This document shows, piece by piece, positions 14,594 to 23,462 of a stretch of DNA of 64,000 nt. Location of the stretch: assembly GCA_904419545.1 (NCBI GenBank), contig CAJFRY010000001.1, positions 1-64,000 on the forward strand. The letters are read 5' to 3'. The notes below the pieces were generated by a model, which saw only the letters and a list, made by a program, of their open reading frames with translations, made no database searches and was not told where the DNA came from. The DNA is from Candidatus Woodwardiibium gallinarum (GTDB lineage: Bacteria; Bacillota; Clostridia; Oscillospirales; CAG-382). Both the position numbers and the translations under genes were made by a program. Numbering within the stretch: the first letter of the stretch is position 1; each line of letters opens with the position of its first letter.

Positions 14594-16366
14594 ATGAAAA
14601 GACTTTGGAGTCTTCTGCTCCTGACGGCGCTGCTGCTGTGCGCCTGCTCAGACGGCGGGGAGTTCGGCGCGGACAGCTCGGACAGCACCGCGTCTGCTGT
14701 CTCGGCAGCGTCGGATATTGCCAAGGAGGAATCCGACCTGTTTACCGACCGCGATTATGATGACAGTTATGACGAAAGCGGCAGCGTGCATATCACGCTC
14801 AGCGGCGATTCCGCCTCGTCCGATTCGGACGCCGTCCGTATTTCCGGAACAACGGTCAGGATCACCGAGGAAGCGACCTATGTGATTTCCGGCACCTTGG
14901 ACGACGGCATGCTTGTCGTTAATGCGTCCGACACGGCAAAGGTTCAGCTCGTTTTTGACGGCGTGCAAATCAGCAGCGGGACCTCCGCGGCGTTGTATGT
15001 CCTCGAGGCGGATAAGGTGTTCCTGACGCTGGCGGAGGGCACCGAAAATGCGCTTTCCAACGGCGGGGAATTCGTTGCCGTTGATGATAACAACATCGAC
15101 GGTGCTTTGTTCTCCAAGCAGGACCTGACCGTCAACGGTGCAGGCAGTCTGACGGTTACTTCGCCGGCCGGGCACGGCATCGTCTGCAAGGACGACCTCG
15201 TAATCACGGGCGGTGTGTATATCGTTTATGCCGCCGGACATGGAATCGATGTCAACGACAGCATTCGGATCGCAGATGCGAAGCTTACGGTCGACGCGGG
15301 CAAGGACGGCATCCACGCCGAAAACAATGACGATTCGACGCTTGGGTATGTCTATATTTCCGACGGCACGCTGAAACTGGAGGCCGAGGGCGACGGCATC
15401 AGCGCCGGCTCAACGATGCAGATCGAGGGCGGCAGCTTCGATATCCTTTCCGGCGGCGGCAGTGAAAACGGTACACAGAGCAGCTCCGATTCGTGGGGCG
15501 GCTTTATGGGCGGCCGGCCGGGGACGGGAAGTCCGACTACGGCAGCGGACTCGGAGGATTCTACCAGTATGAAGGGTCTCAAGGCCGGGAGCGGGCTGCT
15601 TGTCTGCGGCGGAACTTTCACCATCGATGCTGCGGACGATGGCGTGCATTCCAATGCCGATATCACTGTCGAAGGCGGGAGCTTCACTGCCGCTACCGGC
15701 GATGACGGCTTTCACGCCGACGAGACGCTGACCATCACGGACGGCAGCATTCGGATCACCGAGAGCTATGAGGGACTGGAGGGCCTTCACGTCATCATCA
15801 GCGGCGGCGACATTGAGCTGTCCGCGACGGATGACGGCATCAACGCTGCGGGCGGCGTCGATTCGAGCGGCACCGGCGGCCGCGGCGGCGACACGTTCGG
15901 CGGCCGTGGGCAGATGGGCGGTATGATGTCCTCCTCCTCGAACGGCAGTATCGTGATTTCCGGCGGCAGCGTCTCGATCACAGCCTACGTTGACGGCATC
16001 GATGCCAACGGCTCGCTGGCCGTTTCCGGCGGATATATCACCGTCTGCGGTCCGACGCAGGGAGACACGTCCACGCTCGATTACGATACCACCGCCGTCA
16101 TTACGGGCGGCACCTTCATCGGCACCGGTGCGTCCGGTATGGCGCAGAGCTTCAGCGAGAAGGGGCAGGGCGTCGTCGCGGTGAGCGTCGGGAACCAGTC
16201 CGCAGGAACGTTCATAACGCTGACGGACAGCGACGGCAATGTCCTGCTTACCTGCGAGTCGGCGCTCTCCTTCGCCGTTGTCATCCTCAGCAGTGCTGAC
16301 GTCGTTTCGGGCCAAACCTATACCGTTACGGTCGGCAATCTATCGGGAGAATGCACAGCTTCATAA
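14594..16366 (+). CDS. Secreted DUF4353 / carbohydrate-binding-domain lipoprotein
   Basis: The 590-residue protein has a lipoprotein signal with lipobox LCAC (acylated Cys about residue 18) and an acidic Ser/Asp linker. Many short repeats follow of the type (I/L)xIxGGxFxIxAxDDGIHA, suggesting a right-handed beta-helix. Gly/Ser-rich loops (GGFMGGRPGTG, GGRGGDTFGGRGQMGG) interrupt it. It closes the VTC-DUF4956 operon, 21 bases after DUF4956, with AAAGGGAGGG upstream of ATG 14594. In related clusters a CotH-like kinase gene accompanies these; none is here. It probably acts on the outer surface. Confidence 0.85.
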   Translation: MKRLWSLLLLTALLLCACSDGGEFGADSSDSTASAVSAASDIAKEESDLFTDRDYDDSYDESGSVHITLSGDSASSDSDAVRISGTTVRITEEATYVISGTLDDGMLVVNASDTAKVQLVFDGVQISSGTSAALYVLEADKVFLTLAEGTENALSNGGEFVAVDDNNIDGALFSKQDLTVNGAGSLTVTSPAGHGIVCKDDLVITGGVYIVYAAGHGIDVNDSIRIADAKLTVDAGKDGIHAENNDDSTLGYVYISDGTLKLEAEGDGISAGSTMQIEGGSFDILSGGGSENGTQSSSDSWGGFMGGRPGTGSPTTAADSEDSTSMKGLKAGSGLLVCGGTFTIDAADDGVHSNADITVEGGSFTAATGDDGFHADETLTITDGSIRITESYEGLEGLHVIISGGDIELSATDDGINAAGGVDSSGTGGRGGDTFGGRGQMGGMMSSSSNGSIVISGGSVSITAYVDGIDANGSLAVSGGYITVCGPTQGDTSTLDYDTTAVITGGTFIGTGASGMAQSFSEKGQGVVAVSVGNQSAGTFITLTDSDGNVLLTCESALSFAVVILSSADVVSGQTYTVTVGNLSGECTAS

Positions 16367-17331
16367 GCGGCGGACAGCGGAGCATATCCGCAACGCTGTG
16401 AAGTACGGCCGCCGTTCGCGTTTTGCTGCGGAACCCATCGGTTCAATTCCTCTGCCGCCGAAGAAAGGGCGGATACGTTTCCTGCCGGCAGCGGCAATTC
16501 TTTTGAACGCTTGGGAAAAACCGCCGCAGCGGGAGATCTGACGCGTAAGTATGGCTGCCGGCAACCGCTTTTCACGGACAAGGGGCTTACGGCGTCCGGA
16601 ATACGAAAAAACGCAGTCCGCCGTTTTGCGGGACGCGGCTGTATGACGCCTGCCGATACGATGAATGCTTTCACTGCGTACAGATCGTTCTATTTCCCAT
16701 ATTATACTCTATTTACAGATAAAAAAACAAGAGAGGAGCGCAAAGAATGTATCGAAAAATCGAACGAACAACGAAAACACAACCATAGCCGCATCAGATG
16801 TATGCGGCATCGCCGTAAAGCAACCGTAGGCGTGGCCGGTGTCGGGCCGGAGCCGCTGTGCGGGGTCTTTTTCGATGATATGCAGGACCCTGCTCCGGCT
16901 TGCCGGCGGAATGTGCGGTATTTTATAGTGGAAGGGCCGCAGGTCGCTTGCGCGCCGCCGCTCGGCCCGTATCACGAATGCAGACGGCGCGGGGAAGGAA
17001 AGAGAGATTGCATGCAGAACTGGCATGGACGGCCGCACTTTCCCGCCCCGTTCCCGTGCGCCGGCCATATGCCTCTGCATCCAATGGACATACCGTTGTC
17101 CGAACGGCATATGTGTGTCCGGTTTTGCAGGGGTGGTCGGTGAATCGGCCGTCTCAGCCGTCCGGATCGATCCGGCAGCCGTGCCGCGTATAAACGAGGG
17201 AATCCGGCGGTGCGCAAATGTTGCGGAAATGAAATGGAGCCTTTTGCCCGCGCGGAATTTCTGCGCGGGCTTTCTTTCCGCAGGGAGGCTTTTTCCGGAC
17301 CTCCCAAGCCGGAAAAACAGCCTGAAAGCTC
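16367..17331. other. Gene-poor stretch of about 1 kb
   Basis: Frames of up to 210 codons exist but are rich in Arg, Cys and His, overlap on both strands and match nothing known, so I do not call them. A 13-codon frame (16747-16788) has a very good AGAGGAG site, which may be chance. A terminator-like hairpin lies at 17246-17270. Confidence 0.5.
17246..17276 (+). terminator. Terminator-like hairpin
   Basis: GCCCGCGC and GCGCGGGC form an 8-bp GC-rich stem with a 9-base loop, followed by TTTCTTT. It would stop transcription arriving from the gene-poor stretch before the AraC promoter. Confidence 0.65.
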
Positions 17332-17360
17332 TTGCAATAATGAGAAAAATATGATAAAAT
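17332..17360 (+). promoter_or_regulatory. Sigma-A promoter (TTGCAA-17-TAAAAT)
   Basis: Both boxes match the consensus at 4-5 of 6 positions with ideal spacing, about 40 bases before the AraC-family gene. It likely also drives gltX, which starts 7 bases after that gene ends. Confidence 0.65.
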
Positions 17361-17400
17361 ACAAAATAACGCTTTTATGCTTTTTTGAACGGAGGCAGCG

Positions 17401-18327
17401 GTGGCGGGCTATATGGAGGAAATGACCGAAAAAGTGAAGATGCGCAACGAGGATACGTTCGGCGGCAGCTTCCCCGTGCGTGTTTACAAGGTTTCAACGG
17501 GCTGGTGCCAGGAGACGCATTCGCACGAATATATGCAGATCTGGTACGTCGTCTCGGGTTCCTGCACGCATATCGTAGAGGGGGCGGAATATCCGCTGCG
17601 TGCCAAAAATATCTTCGTCATCCCGCCGTTTGTCGAGCATGGACTCAAGGATGAGCGCGACAATTTTACCATCATCTGCTGCGAGTTCCCCGCCGAACTG
17701 ATTACCGGCGACAATCTGTTCGATCCCGCCGGGCGCGGTCTGCTGCGCTATACCTGCATCGAGAGCTTCGCGGCGGTGCTCAGCCGCACGCGTCCCTGCC
17801 ATACGCCGGGAGAACTGAGCCGGGTGATGCTTGAACAGCTTCTGGATGAAATGCTCGCGGAATACGACCGCAGGGCGGAATACTATGAGATCATCCTCAA
17901 GGCCGATGTGCTTAAGCTGCTGACGCTGCTGGCCCGCGATTACAGCGAGGCGATGGCCGACGGCGGCGCGATCGTGCGCTCCTATTCGGCGTACATCGAT
18001 AAGGCTGTGGCGTTTATCGAGGAAAACTTCCGCGATAAGCTGCACATTGAGGACGCGGCGAAGGCCGCTTCGATGAGCGTGAGCTATTTTTCCTACTTTT
18101 TCCGCGAGCGAACGGGACGCAGCTTCCGTGAATACGTGTCCCAGCGTCGAATCGAGGCGGCAAAAGTCATCCTCCTTCAGGGAGGAACGGCCGCAGAAGC
18201 CGCCGCGGGCGCGGGATTTCCGGATACGGCGTATTTCAACCGCGTATTCAAAAAGACGCAGGGGGTCACGCCCTCCGCTTTCCGGCGTATAAACGGAACA
18301 AAACCAGAAACCATTTTGAAGGAATGA
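17401..18327 (+). CDS. AraC-family regulator with cupin sensor domain
   Basis: The 308-residue protein has an N-terminal cupin (about residues 30-110: ETHSHEYMQIWYVVSG, then IPPFVEHGL), usually a ligand-binding domain for sugars or other small molecules. The C-terminal pair of helix-turn-helix motifs is typical: IEDAAKAASMSVSYFSYFFR and AGFPDTAYFNRVFKK followed by GVTPSAFRR. GTG 17401 is preferred, with GGAGG 5 bases upstream; ATG 17413 lacks a site. It lies in front of tRNA synthetase genes, an unusual neighbourhood; its target is unknown. Confidence 0.9.
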   Translation: MAGYMEEMTEKVKMRNEDTFGGSFPVRVYKVSTGWCQETHSHEYMQIWYVVSGSCTHIVEGAEYPLRAKNIFVIPPFVEHGLKDERDNFTIICCEFPAELITGDNLFDPAGRGLLRYTCIESFAAVLSRTRPCHTPGELSRVMLEQLLDEMLAEYDRRAEYYEIILKADVLKLLTLLARDYSEAMADGGAIVRSYSAYIDKAVAFIEENFRDKLHIEDAAKAASMSVSYFSYFFRERTGRSFREYVSQRRIEAAKVILLQGGTAAEAAAGAGFPDTAYFNRVFKKTQGVTPSAFRRINGTKPETILKE

Positions 18328-18334
18328 TAAACAT

Positions 18335-19975
18335 ATGAGCTTTGAACGGCTTGCAGAGCTTCTGTTTCCCGACGTCGAGCGGGACGCGGAATATTACGAG
18401 CGCCTCTATCCCCCGCGTAAGCTGCCGGAGGGGGCGAAGGTCACGCGCCTTGCGCCCAGCCCGACCGGCTTCATCCATCTCGGCAACCTGTACGGCGCGC
18501 TGACCGATGAACGGCTGGCGCACCAGTCCGGCGGCGTGTTCTTCCTCCGCATCGAGGATACCGACGCCAAGCGCGAGGTCCCCAACGGAACCGAGTTGAT
18601 CCGCTCCAGCCTGCGTTCCTTCGGACTGAACTTCGACGAGGGCGCGCTTGAGGGCGGTGACCGCGGCGATTACGGGCCGTACCGGCAGCGACAGCGTGCG
18701 CAGATCTATCATACATTCGCCAAAAAGCTCGTGCTCGAGGGGAAGGCATATCCCTGCTTCTGCTCCGAGGAGGAGCTTGCGGAGATGCGCGCCGAGCAGG
18801 AGAGGGAAAAGGTCAATTTCGGCTATTACGGCAAATGGGCCAAGTACCGCGACCTGCCGGCAGAAGAGGCCGAGTGCCGTATCCGCGCCGGACAGCCGTA
18901 TGTGCTGCGCTTCCGCTCGGAGGGCGACCCGTCGCACTACCTGCACCTGACCGACCAGATCCGCGGGAAGATCGATATGCCCGAGAACGATCAGGACTTC
19001 GTCCTGCTCAAATCGGACGGCATCCCCACCTACCATTTTGCCCATGTCGTCGACGACCATCTGATGCGCGTTACCCACGTCGTGCGCGGCGAGGAATGGC
19101 TGGCCACGTGGCCCATCCACGTTCAGCTTTTTGCGGCGCTCGGCTGGAAATGCCCGAAATACTGCCATACTGCACATCTGATGAAGGCCGAGGGCAGCGG
19201 CAAGCGCAAACTGTCCAAGCGCAAAGACCCCGAGTTGGCGCTGAGCTTTTACCGCGAGAACGGCTATCCCGCCGAATCGGTCCGCGAGTACCTGATGACG
19301 CTGCTGAACTCGAATTTCGAGGAGTGGCGGCTGGCCAATCCCGCTGCCGACATCGACGGTTTCCGCTTTGCGCTGTCCAAAATGGGGATCAGCGGCGCGC
19401 TGTTCGATCTGGACAAGCTGCGCGACGTGAGCAAGAACGTCGTCGCCGCCATGCCCGCGCAGCAGGTCTACGACGCGGTCGCCGAATGGGCGAAGGAATA
19501 CGACAGGCCGTTTTATGACCTGCTGACCGCCGACCCTGCTTACGCGCTGCGCGTGCTGTCCATCGGCCGCGGCGGGAAAAAGCCGCGCAAGGACATCGCG
19601 CTCTGGTCGGACGTCAAGCCCTATATGAGCCTGTTCTACGACGAACTGTTCACGCGCGAGGAGCCGATGCCGCAGGGCTTTGACGCTTCGCTTGTGAAAA
19701 AAGCACTCTCGCTGTTCTGCGAAACCTATGATGAGCACGACACACAGGAGCAGTGGTTCGCCAAGGTCAAGGCGGTCGCTTCGGCTTTGGGCTTTGCGCC
19801 GGAGGTTAAGCAGTATAAGCAGTCGCCGGAGAGCTACCCGGGACATGTGGGAGACGTGAGCATGTTCCTCCGCATTGCGCTGACCGGGCGCAGCAGCTCG
19901 CCCGATATGTATGAGATCATGCAGATCCTCGGCAGGGAACGGACGCTCGCACGCCTGAACGGCTGCCCGGTCTGA
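18335..19975 (+). CDS. gltX: Glutamyl-tRNA synthetase
   Basis: The class I synthetase charges tRNA-Glu (and tRNA-Gln too if non-discriminating). It has 546 residues, longer than the usual ~480. The nucleotide-binding motif HLGN is at residues 48-51 after RLAPSPTGFI, and the second signature KLSKR is near residue 291. The insert NFGYYGKWAKYRDLPAEE is typical of a clostridial subgroup. It starts 7 bases after the AraC gene, within whose end the AAGGA site lies. A separate glnS follows directly, so this enzyme may be discriminating; no gatCAB genes are in the window. Confidence 0.93.
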   Translation: MSFERLAELLFPDVERDAEYYERLYPPRKLPEGAKVTRLAPSPTGFIHLGNLYGALTDERLAHQSGGVFFLRIEDTDAKREVPNGTELIRSSLRSFGLNFDEGALEGGDRGDYGPYRQRQRAQIYHTFAKKLVLEGKAYPCFCSEEELAEMRAEQEREKVNFGYYGKWAKYRDLPAEEAECRIRAGQPYVLRFRSEGDPSHYLHLTDQIRGKIDMPENDQDFVLLKSDGIPTYHFAHVVDDHLMRVTHVVRGEEWLATWPIHVQLFAALGWKCPKYCHTAHLMKAEGSGKRKLSKRKDPELALSFYRENGYPAESVREYLMTLLNSNFEEWRLANPAADIDGFRFALSKMGISGALFDLDKLRDVSKNVVAAMPAQQVYDAVAEWAKEYDRPFYDLLTADPAYALRVLSIGRGGKKPRKDIALWSDVKPYMSLFYDELFTREEPMPQGFDASLVKKALSLFCETYDEHDTQEQWFAKVKAVASALGFAPEVKQYKQSPESYPGHVGDVSMFLRIALTGRSSSPDMYEIMQILGRERTLARLNGCPV

Positions 19976-20005
19976 AATTCGGAATAGAAGGGACGTATTG
20001 GAACG

Positions 20006-21649
20006 ATGGAGGAAAATTCGAATTTCCTGTTTGATATTATCGAAAGCGATCTCGCCGAGGGGCGGACGGAGCGCGTCCATACGCGTTTTCCGCCCGAGCC
20101 GAACGGCTATCTGCATATCGGCAGCGCCAAGGCAATTTATATCAATTATACGGCGGCGAAGAAATACGGCGGTCTGTTTAACCTGCGTTATGACGACACC
20201 AACCCGTCCAAGGAGGACGACGAGTACGTCGTTTCCATCCGCGAGGACCTCGAGTGGCTCGGCGCGCATCCCGACGCCGTCTTTTACGGCAGCGATTATT
20301 TTGAAAAGTGCTATGAATTCGCGGTGCAGCTTATCCGCGCGGGGAAGGCGTATGTCTGTGATTTGAGCGCCGACGAGATGCGCGAGATGCGCGGCACCCT
20401 GACCGAGCCGGGTATTGAAAGCCCCTATCGGAACCGCAGTGTGGAAGAAAACCTGGCGCTTTTTGAGCGGATGAAGGACGGCGAGTTCCCTGACGGTTAC
20501 TGCACGCTGCGCGCCAAAATCGATATGGCCAGCCCGAATATGAATCTGCGCGACCCGGCCATTTACCGCATCCTGCATACCTCGCACCATCGGCAGGGCA
20601 ACAAATGGTGCATCTATCCGCTGTATGACTTCGCACATCCGATTCAGGATGCGCTCGAGGGCATCACGCATTCGATGTGCTCGATCGAGTTCGAGAATCA
20701 CCGTCCGCTTTACGACTGGGTGGTGGACAACATCGGCTTCGAGAAAAAGCCGCATCAGTATGAGTTCGCGCGCCTGAACGTGACCAACACCGTCATGAGC
20801 AAGCGCTATCTGCGCCAACTCGTCGAGACCGGCGTGGTCGACGGCTGGGACGACCCGCGCATGCCCACGCTCTGCGGCCTGCGCCGTCGCGGCTATACGC
20901 CGTCGGCCATCTTCGACTTTGTGGCCCGCGCGGGCGTGGCGAAGAACTTTTCCATCGTTGATATCGCGCTGCTCGAGCACTGCATCCGCGATGAGCTCAA
21001 CCGTACCGCGCCCCGCCGCATCGCCGTCCTCGCGCCGGTCCGCGTGGAGATCGAGAACTATCCCGAGGGAAAGGTGGAGTGTTTCGATCTGCCCAACAAC
21101 CCGAACGACCCCGATGCCGGTACGCGGCCGGTCGCTTTCTCGAGGAATCTGTACATCGACGCGGAGGACTTTTCGATGGATCCGCCGCCCAAGTACTTCC
21201 GCCTGAAGCCCGACGGCGAGGTGCGGCTGATGGGCGCGTATATCGTCAGATATAAGGACGTCGTCCGGGACGCCGACGGCCGCATTGAAAAGATCGTCTG
21301 CACCGCCGACCTCGAAAGCGGCAACGGCGCGCCGTCCGACGGCCGCAAGGTCAAGGGCACGATCCACTGGGTCTCGGCGGACGATTGTTTCCGCGCGGAT
21401 GTGCGCGTGTTCGATAAGCTGTTCACCATCGAGAACACCGGCGCCATCCCGGAGGGGAAGACCTTCGACGACTATCTCAACCGCAACAGCGTAACCACGC
21501 TGCAGGGCTGCGTGATGGAAAAGGCGTTGGAGAACGCCGCGCCCGGCGAGCGGTTCCAGTTCGTGCGGACGGGATATTTCTGCCGCGATACGAAGGACAC
21601 GGGCGTGTTCAACCGCATCGTCGAGTTGAAGGATTCCAAGCCGTTTTAA
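20006..21649 (+). CDS. glnS: Glutaminyl-tRNA synthetase
   Basis: The 547-residue class I enzyme charges tRNA-Gln directly. HIGS lies at residues 37-40 in FPPEPNGYLHIGS, and MSKR near 263 in NTVMSKRYLRQL. The GlnRS-type anticodon-binding beta-barrels make up the C-terminal ~200 residues. The PPEPNG text separates it clearly from GluRS (PSPTG). Most Firmicutes make Gln-tRNA by transamidation, so GlnRS here points to an acquired gene, as seen in some Clostridia. It lies 30 bases after gltX, probably in the same transcript. Confidence 0.94.
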   Translation: MEENSNFLFDIIESDLAEGRTERVHTRFPPEPNGYLHIGSAKAIYINYTAAKKYGGLFNLRYDDTNPSKEDDEYVVSIREDLEWLGAHPDAVFYGSDYFEKCYEFAVQLIRAGKAYVCDLSADEMREMRGTLTEPGIESPYRNRSVEENLALFERMKDGEFPDGYCTLRAKIDMASPNMNLRDPAIYRILHTSHHRQGNKWCIYPLYDFAHPIQDALEGITHSMCSIEFENHRPLYDWVVDNIGFEKKPHQYEFARLNVTNTVMSKRYLRQLVETGVVDGWDDPRMPTLCGLRRRGYTPSAIFDFVARAGVAKNFSIVDIALLEHCIRDELNRTAPRRIAVLAPVRVEIENYPEGKVECFDLPNNPNDPDAGTRPVAFSRNLYIDAEDFSMDPPPKYFRLKPDGEVRLMGAYIVRYKDVVRDADGRIEKIVCTADLESGNGAPSDGRKVKGTIHWVSADDCFRADVRVFDKLFTIENTGAIPEGKTFDDYLNRNSVTTLQGCVMEKALENAAPGERFQFVRTGYFCRDTKDTGVFNRIVELKDSKPF

Positions 21650-21665
21650 GAAAGAAAGGGTTTTC

Positions 21666-22466
21666 ATGCGCATCATTGATTTTCATACCCATTGTTATAC
21701 CGACGCGCTGGCCGAACGTGCTATGCGGAAGCTGGCCGAGAGCGGCGGCATCGCTTACTATCACGACGGGACTGTGCGCGGGCTGATCCGCTCTGCATCC
21801 GATGCCGGCGTCGATCTGTCGGTGGTGATGCCGATTGCGACGAAGGAAAGTCAGAATACCACGATCAATACGTGGGCGGCAGAGGTGCAGGAAGAAAACG
21901 ACAGCCTGCTCTGCTTCGGTACGGTTTATCCGTTTACGTCCGATTATAAGGCCGTTGTGGCGCAGATTGTTGAGCTGGGGCTGAAGGGGGTCAAGTTCCA
22001 TCCCGAGTATCAGTCTTTCCATATCGATGACAGAGCCGTTTACCCGCTTTATGAGGAGATTGCCAAGGCCGGACTGCCGATGCTGTTCCACACCGGCGGA
22101 GACGTGGCTTATAAGCCTCCTTTCCACGCTGAGCCGAAGGCTGTGTATCAGATGGCAACCGATTTTGCGGGTGCGACGATCGTGGCAGCGCATGTCGGGG
22201 GCTACGAATTCTGGGATGAGGCTGCCGAGCTGCTGCCTCAGACCGGGATTCTGGTCGATCTGGCTGCCTCTGCCGAGCAATTGCAGGGTGAGCATCTCCG
22301 CCGCATCATTGAAAAATGGGGCAGCGAGCGCGTGCTGTTCGCGACCGATTCGCCGTGGTTTCCGCAGAAGCTGTGCATTGACGCACTGTATTCCGCCGGA
22401 TTGCGCGAGGAGGATTACGAAAATATTTTCCACCGCAACGCCGAACGGCTCCTGAAGCTCGGATAA
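21666..22466 (+). CDS. Amidohydrolase-2 family metal-dependent hydrolase
   Basis: The 266-residue TIM-barrel hydrolase has HTH (His7, His9) in DFHTHCYTD, GVKFHPEY near residue 105, a further metal-ligand region LFHTGG (His ~147) and VAAHVGG (His ~180), and the final Asp in FATDSPWFPQ near 228. These are the metal ligands and general base of the amidohydrolase superfamily, which includes decarboxylases and lactonases. ATG 21666 follows AAGAAAGGG, 16 bases after glnS. The substrate is unknown. Confidence 0.87.
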   Translation: MRIIDFHTHCYTDALAERAMRKLAESGGIAYYHDGTVRGLIRSASDAGVDLSVVMPIATKESQNTTINTWAAEVQEENDSLLCFGTVYPFTSDYKAVVAQIVELGLKGVKFHPEYQSFHIDDRAVYPLYEEIAKAGLPMLFHTGGDVAYKPPFHAEPKAVYQMATDFAGATIVAAHVGGYEFWDEAAELLPQTGILVDLAASAEQLQGEHLRRIIEKWGSERVLFATDSPWFPQKLCIDALYSAGLREEDYENIFHRNAERLLKLG

Positions 22467-22529
22467 ACGAAAAACGATTGCGGGAGTCCGCATTTATGCG
22501 AAGCGTTGCGGTTTGCGCAAGATTCCGAG

Positions 22530-22563
22530 GAGGCTTCAGCGTCCCGCAGGACGCTGAAGCCTC
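22530..22563. repeat. Perfect 15-bp inverted repeat
   Basis: GAGGCTTCAGCGTCC and GGACGCTGAAGCCTC flank a CGCA loop between the amidohydrolase and the nucleotidyltransferase genes. No T-run follows, so it is not a classical terminator; it may be a dispersed repeat or an mRNA-stabilising stem. Confidence 0.8.
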
Positions 22564-22632
22564 GGCTTTGTACGGCGCAGAGCGGGAACTTCGATGGCGC
22601 AGCGGAAGTGGGTATTGCAATGGAGGAAACCT

Positions 22633-23445
22633 ATGGAATTTTGCGGCTATGGAACGCTTTCCGCACCGGTTCGTGCTCAGATCGAACGCGTAGCGGACAT
22701 ATGGAAAGTGCATCTGCAAGCGCAGCTTGTCGGCCTGTATCTCCACGGCTCGCTCGCACTTGGCCGCTTTGCGGAGGGCGTCAGCGACCTTGACCTGTTG
22801 GCCGTTGCCGGACGCCGTATGCCGCGTGCGGAACGTCTCGCCGTCGCGTCGGATATGCTTGACGCCGACCGCCGTCCATGTCCGCTGGAAATGTCCGCGC
22901 TTTATATCGGTGATCTGGAGCCGTGGCGGCATCCGACGCTCTGTCAGTTCCATTATTCCGATTATTGGGCCGAGACCTACCGGCAGCTTCTTGACGGGCG
23001 GATGCGCGGCTGCTTTCTGCTCGACGAGGATTTTCCCGATCCTGACATTGCCTGCCATGTGCGCTTGACGTCCGAAAGCGGGATCTGTATCCTCGGCCGT
23101 CCCGCCGAAGAGGTGTTCCCGCCGGTCCCAGAAATGGATTTTTGGGATTCCATCAGCAGGGGAATCGAGGAAACAGGCCCTTGCGTCTCTTCGCCGCGGC
23201 AGATTGTTGCCGACATTCTCAATCTCGTTCGGGTTTGGTCGTATGGTAGCGAAAAACGGATCTTGTCCAAATATGACGCCGGGTGCCGGGCGATCTCGCG
23301 GCTTCCCAAACGCTTCCGGCCTATTGTGGAGGCTGCGCTGCGTGCGCAGTACGCCGGCACGACGCTGCCTGCATATACTCCCGAGATGCTTGAAGCGCTG
23401 CGCCGGCATCTGCTTGGACGCATCAGAGACAGCGCGCCGGTGTGA
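22633..23445 (+). CDS. AadA-like aminoglycoside nucleotidyltransferase family protein
   Basis: The 270-residue protein has the nucleotidyltransferase motif GSLALGRFAEGVSDLDLL: GS at 39-40 and metal-binding Asp52 and Asp54. An all-helical C-terminal domain of the DUF4111 kind (VADILNLVRVWSYGSEKRILSKYDAG, residues ~190-215, then LPKRFRP) follows. This layout is that of ANT(3'')/ANT(9) enzymes, which transfer AMP to streptomycin or spectinomycin. ATG 22633 follows GGAGG by 6 bases. A resistance activity is possible but unproven for such chromosomal homologues. Confidence 0.8.
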   Translation: MEFCGYGTLSAPVRAQIERVADIWKVHLQAQLVGLYLHGSLALGRFAEGVSDLDLLAVAGRRMPRAERLAVASDMLDADRRPCPLEMSALYIGDLEPWRHPTLCQFHYSDYWAETYRQLLDGRMRGCFLLDEDFPDPDIACHVRLTSESGICILGRPAEEVFPPVPEMDFWDSISRGIEETGPCVSSPRQIVADILNLVRVWSYGSEKRILSKYDAGCRAISRLPKRFRPIVEAALRAQYAGTTLPAYTPEMLEALRRHLLGRIRDSAPV

Positions 23446-23462
23446 TAAAGGGGAAGGGCATT

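Noticed and set aside
16511-17143. Plus-strand frame of 210 codons in the gene-poor kilobase
   Set aside because: Arg/Cys/His-rich text without domain, signal or ribosome-binding site, overlapped by equally long frames on the other strand.
18266-21676. Minus-strand open frame of 1136 codons across gltX and glnS
   Set aside because: It is the shadow of two well-supported synthetase genes in high-GC DNA, is rich in Arg, His, Val and Leu and has no family signature.
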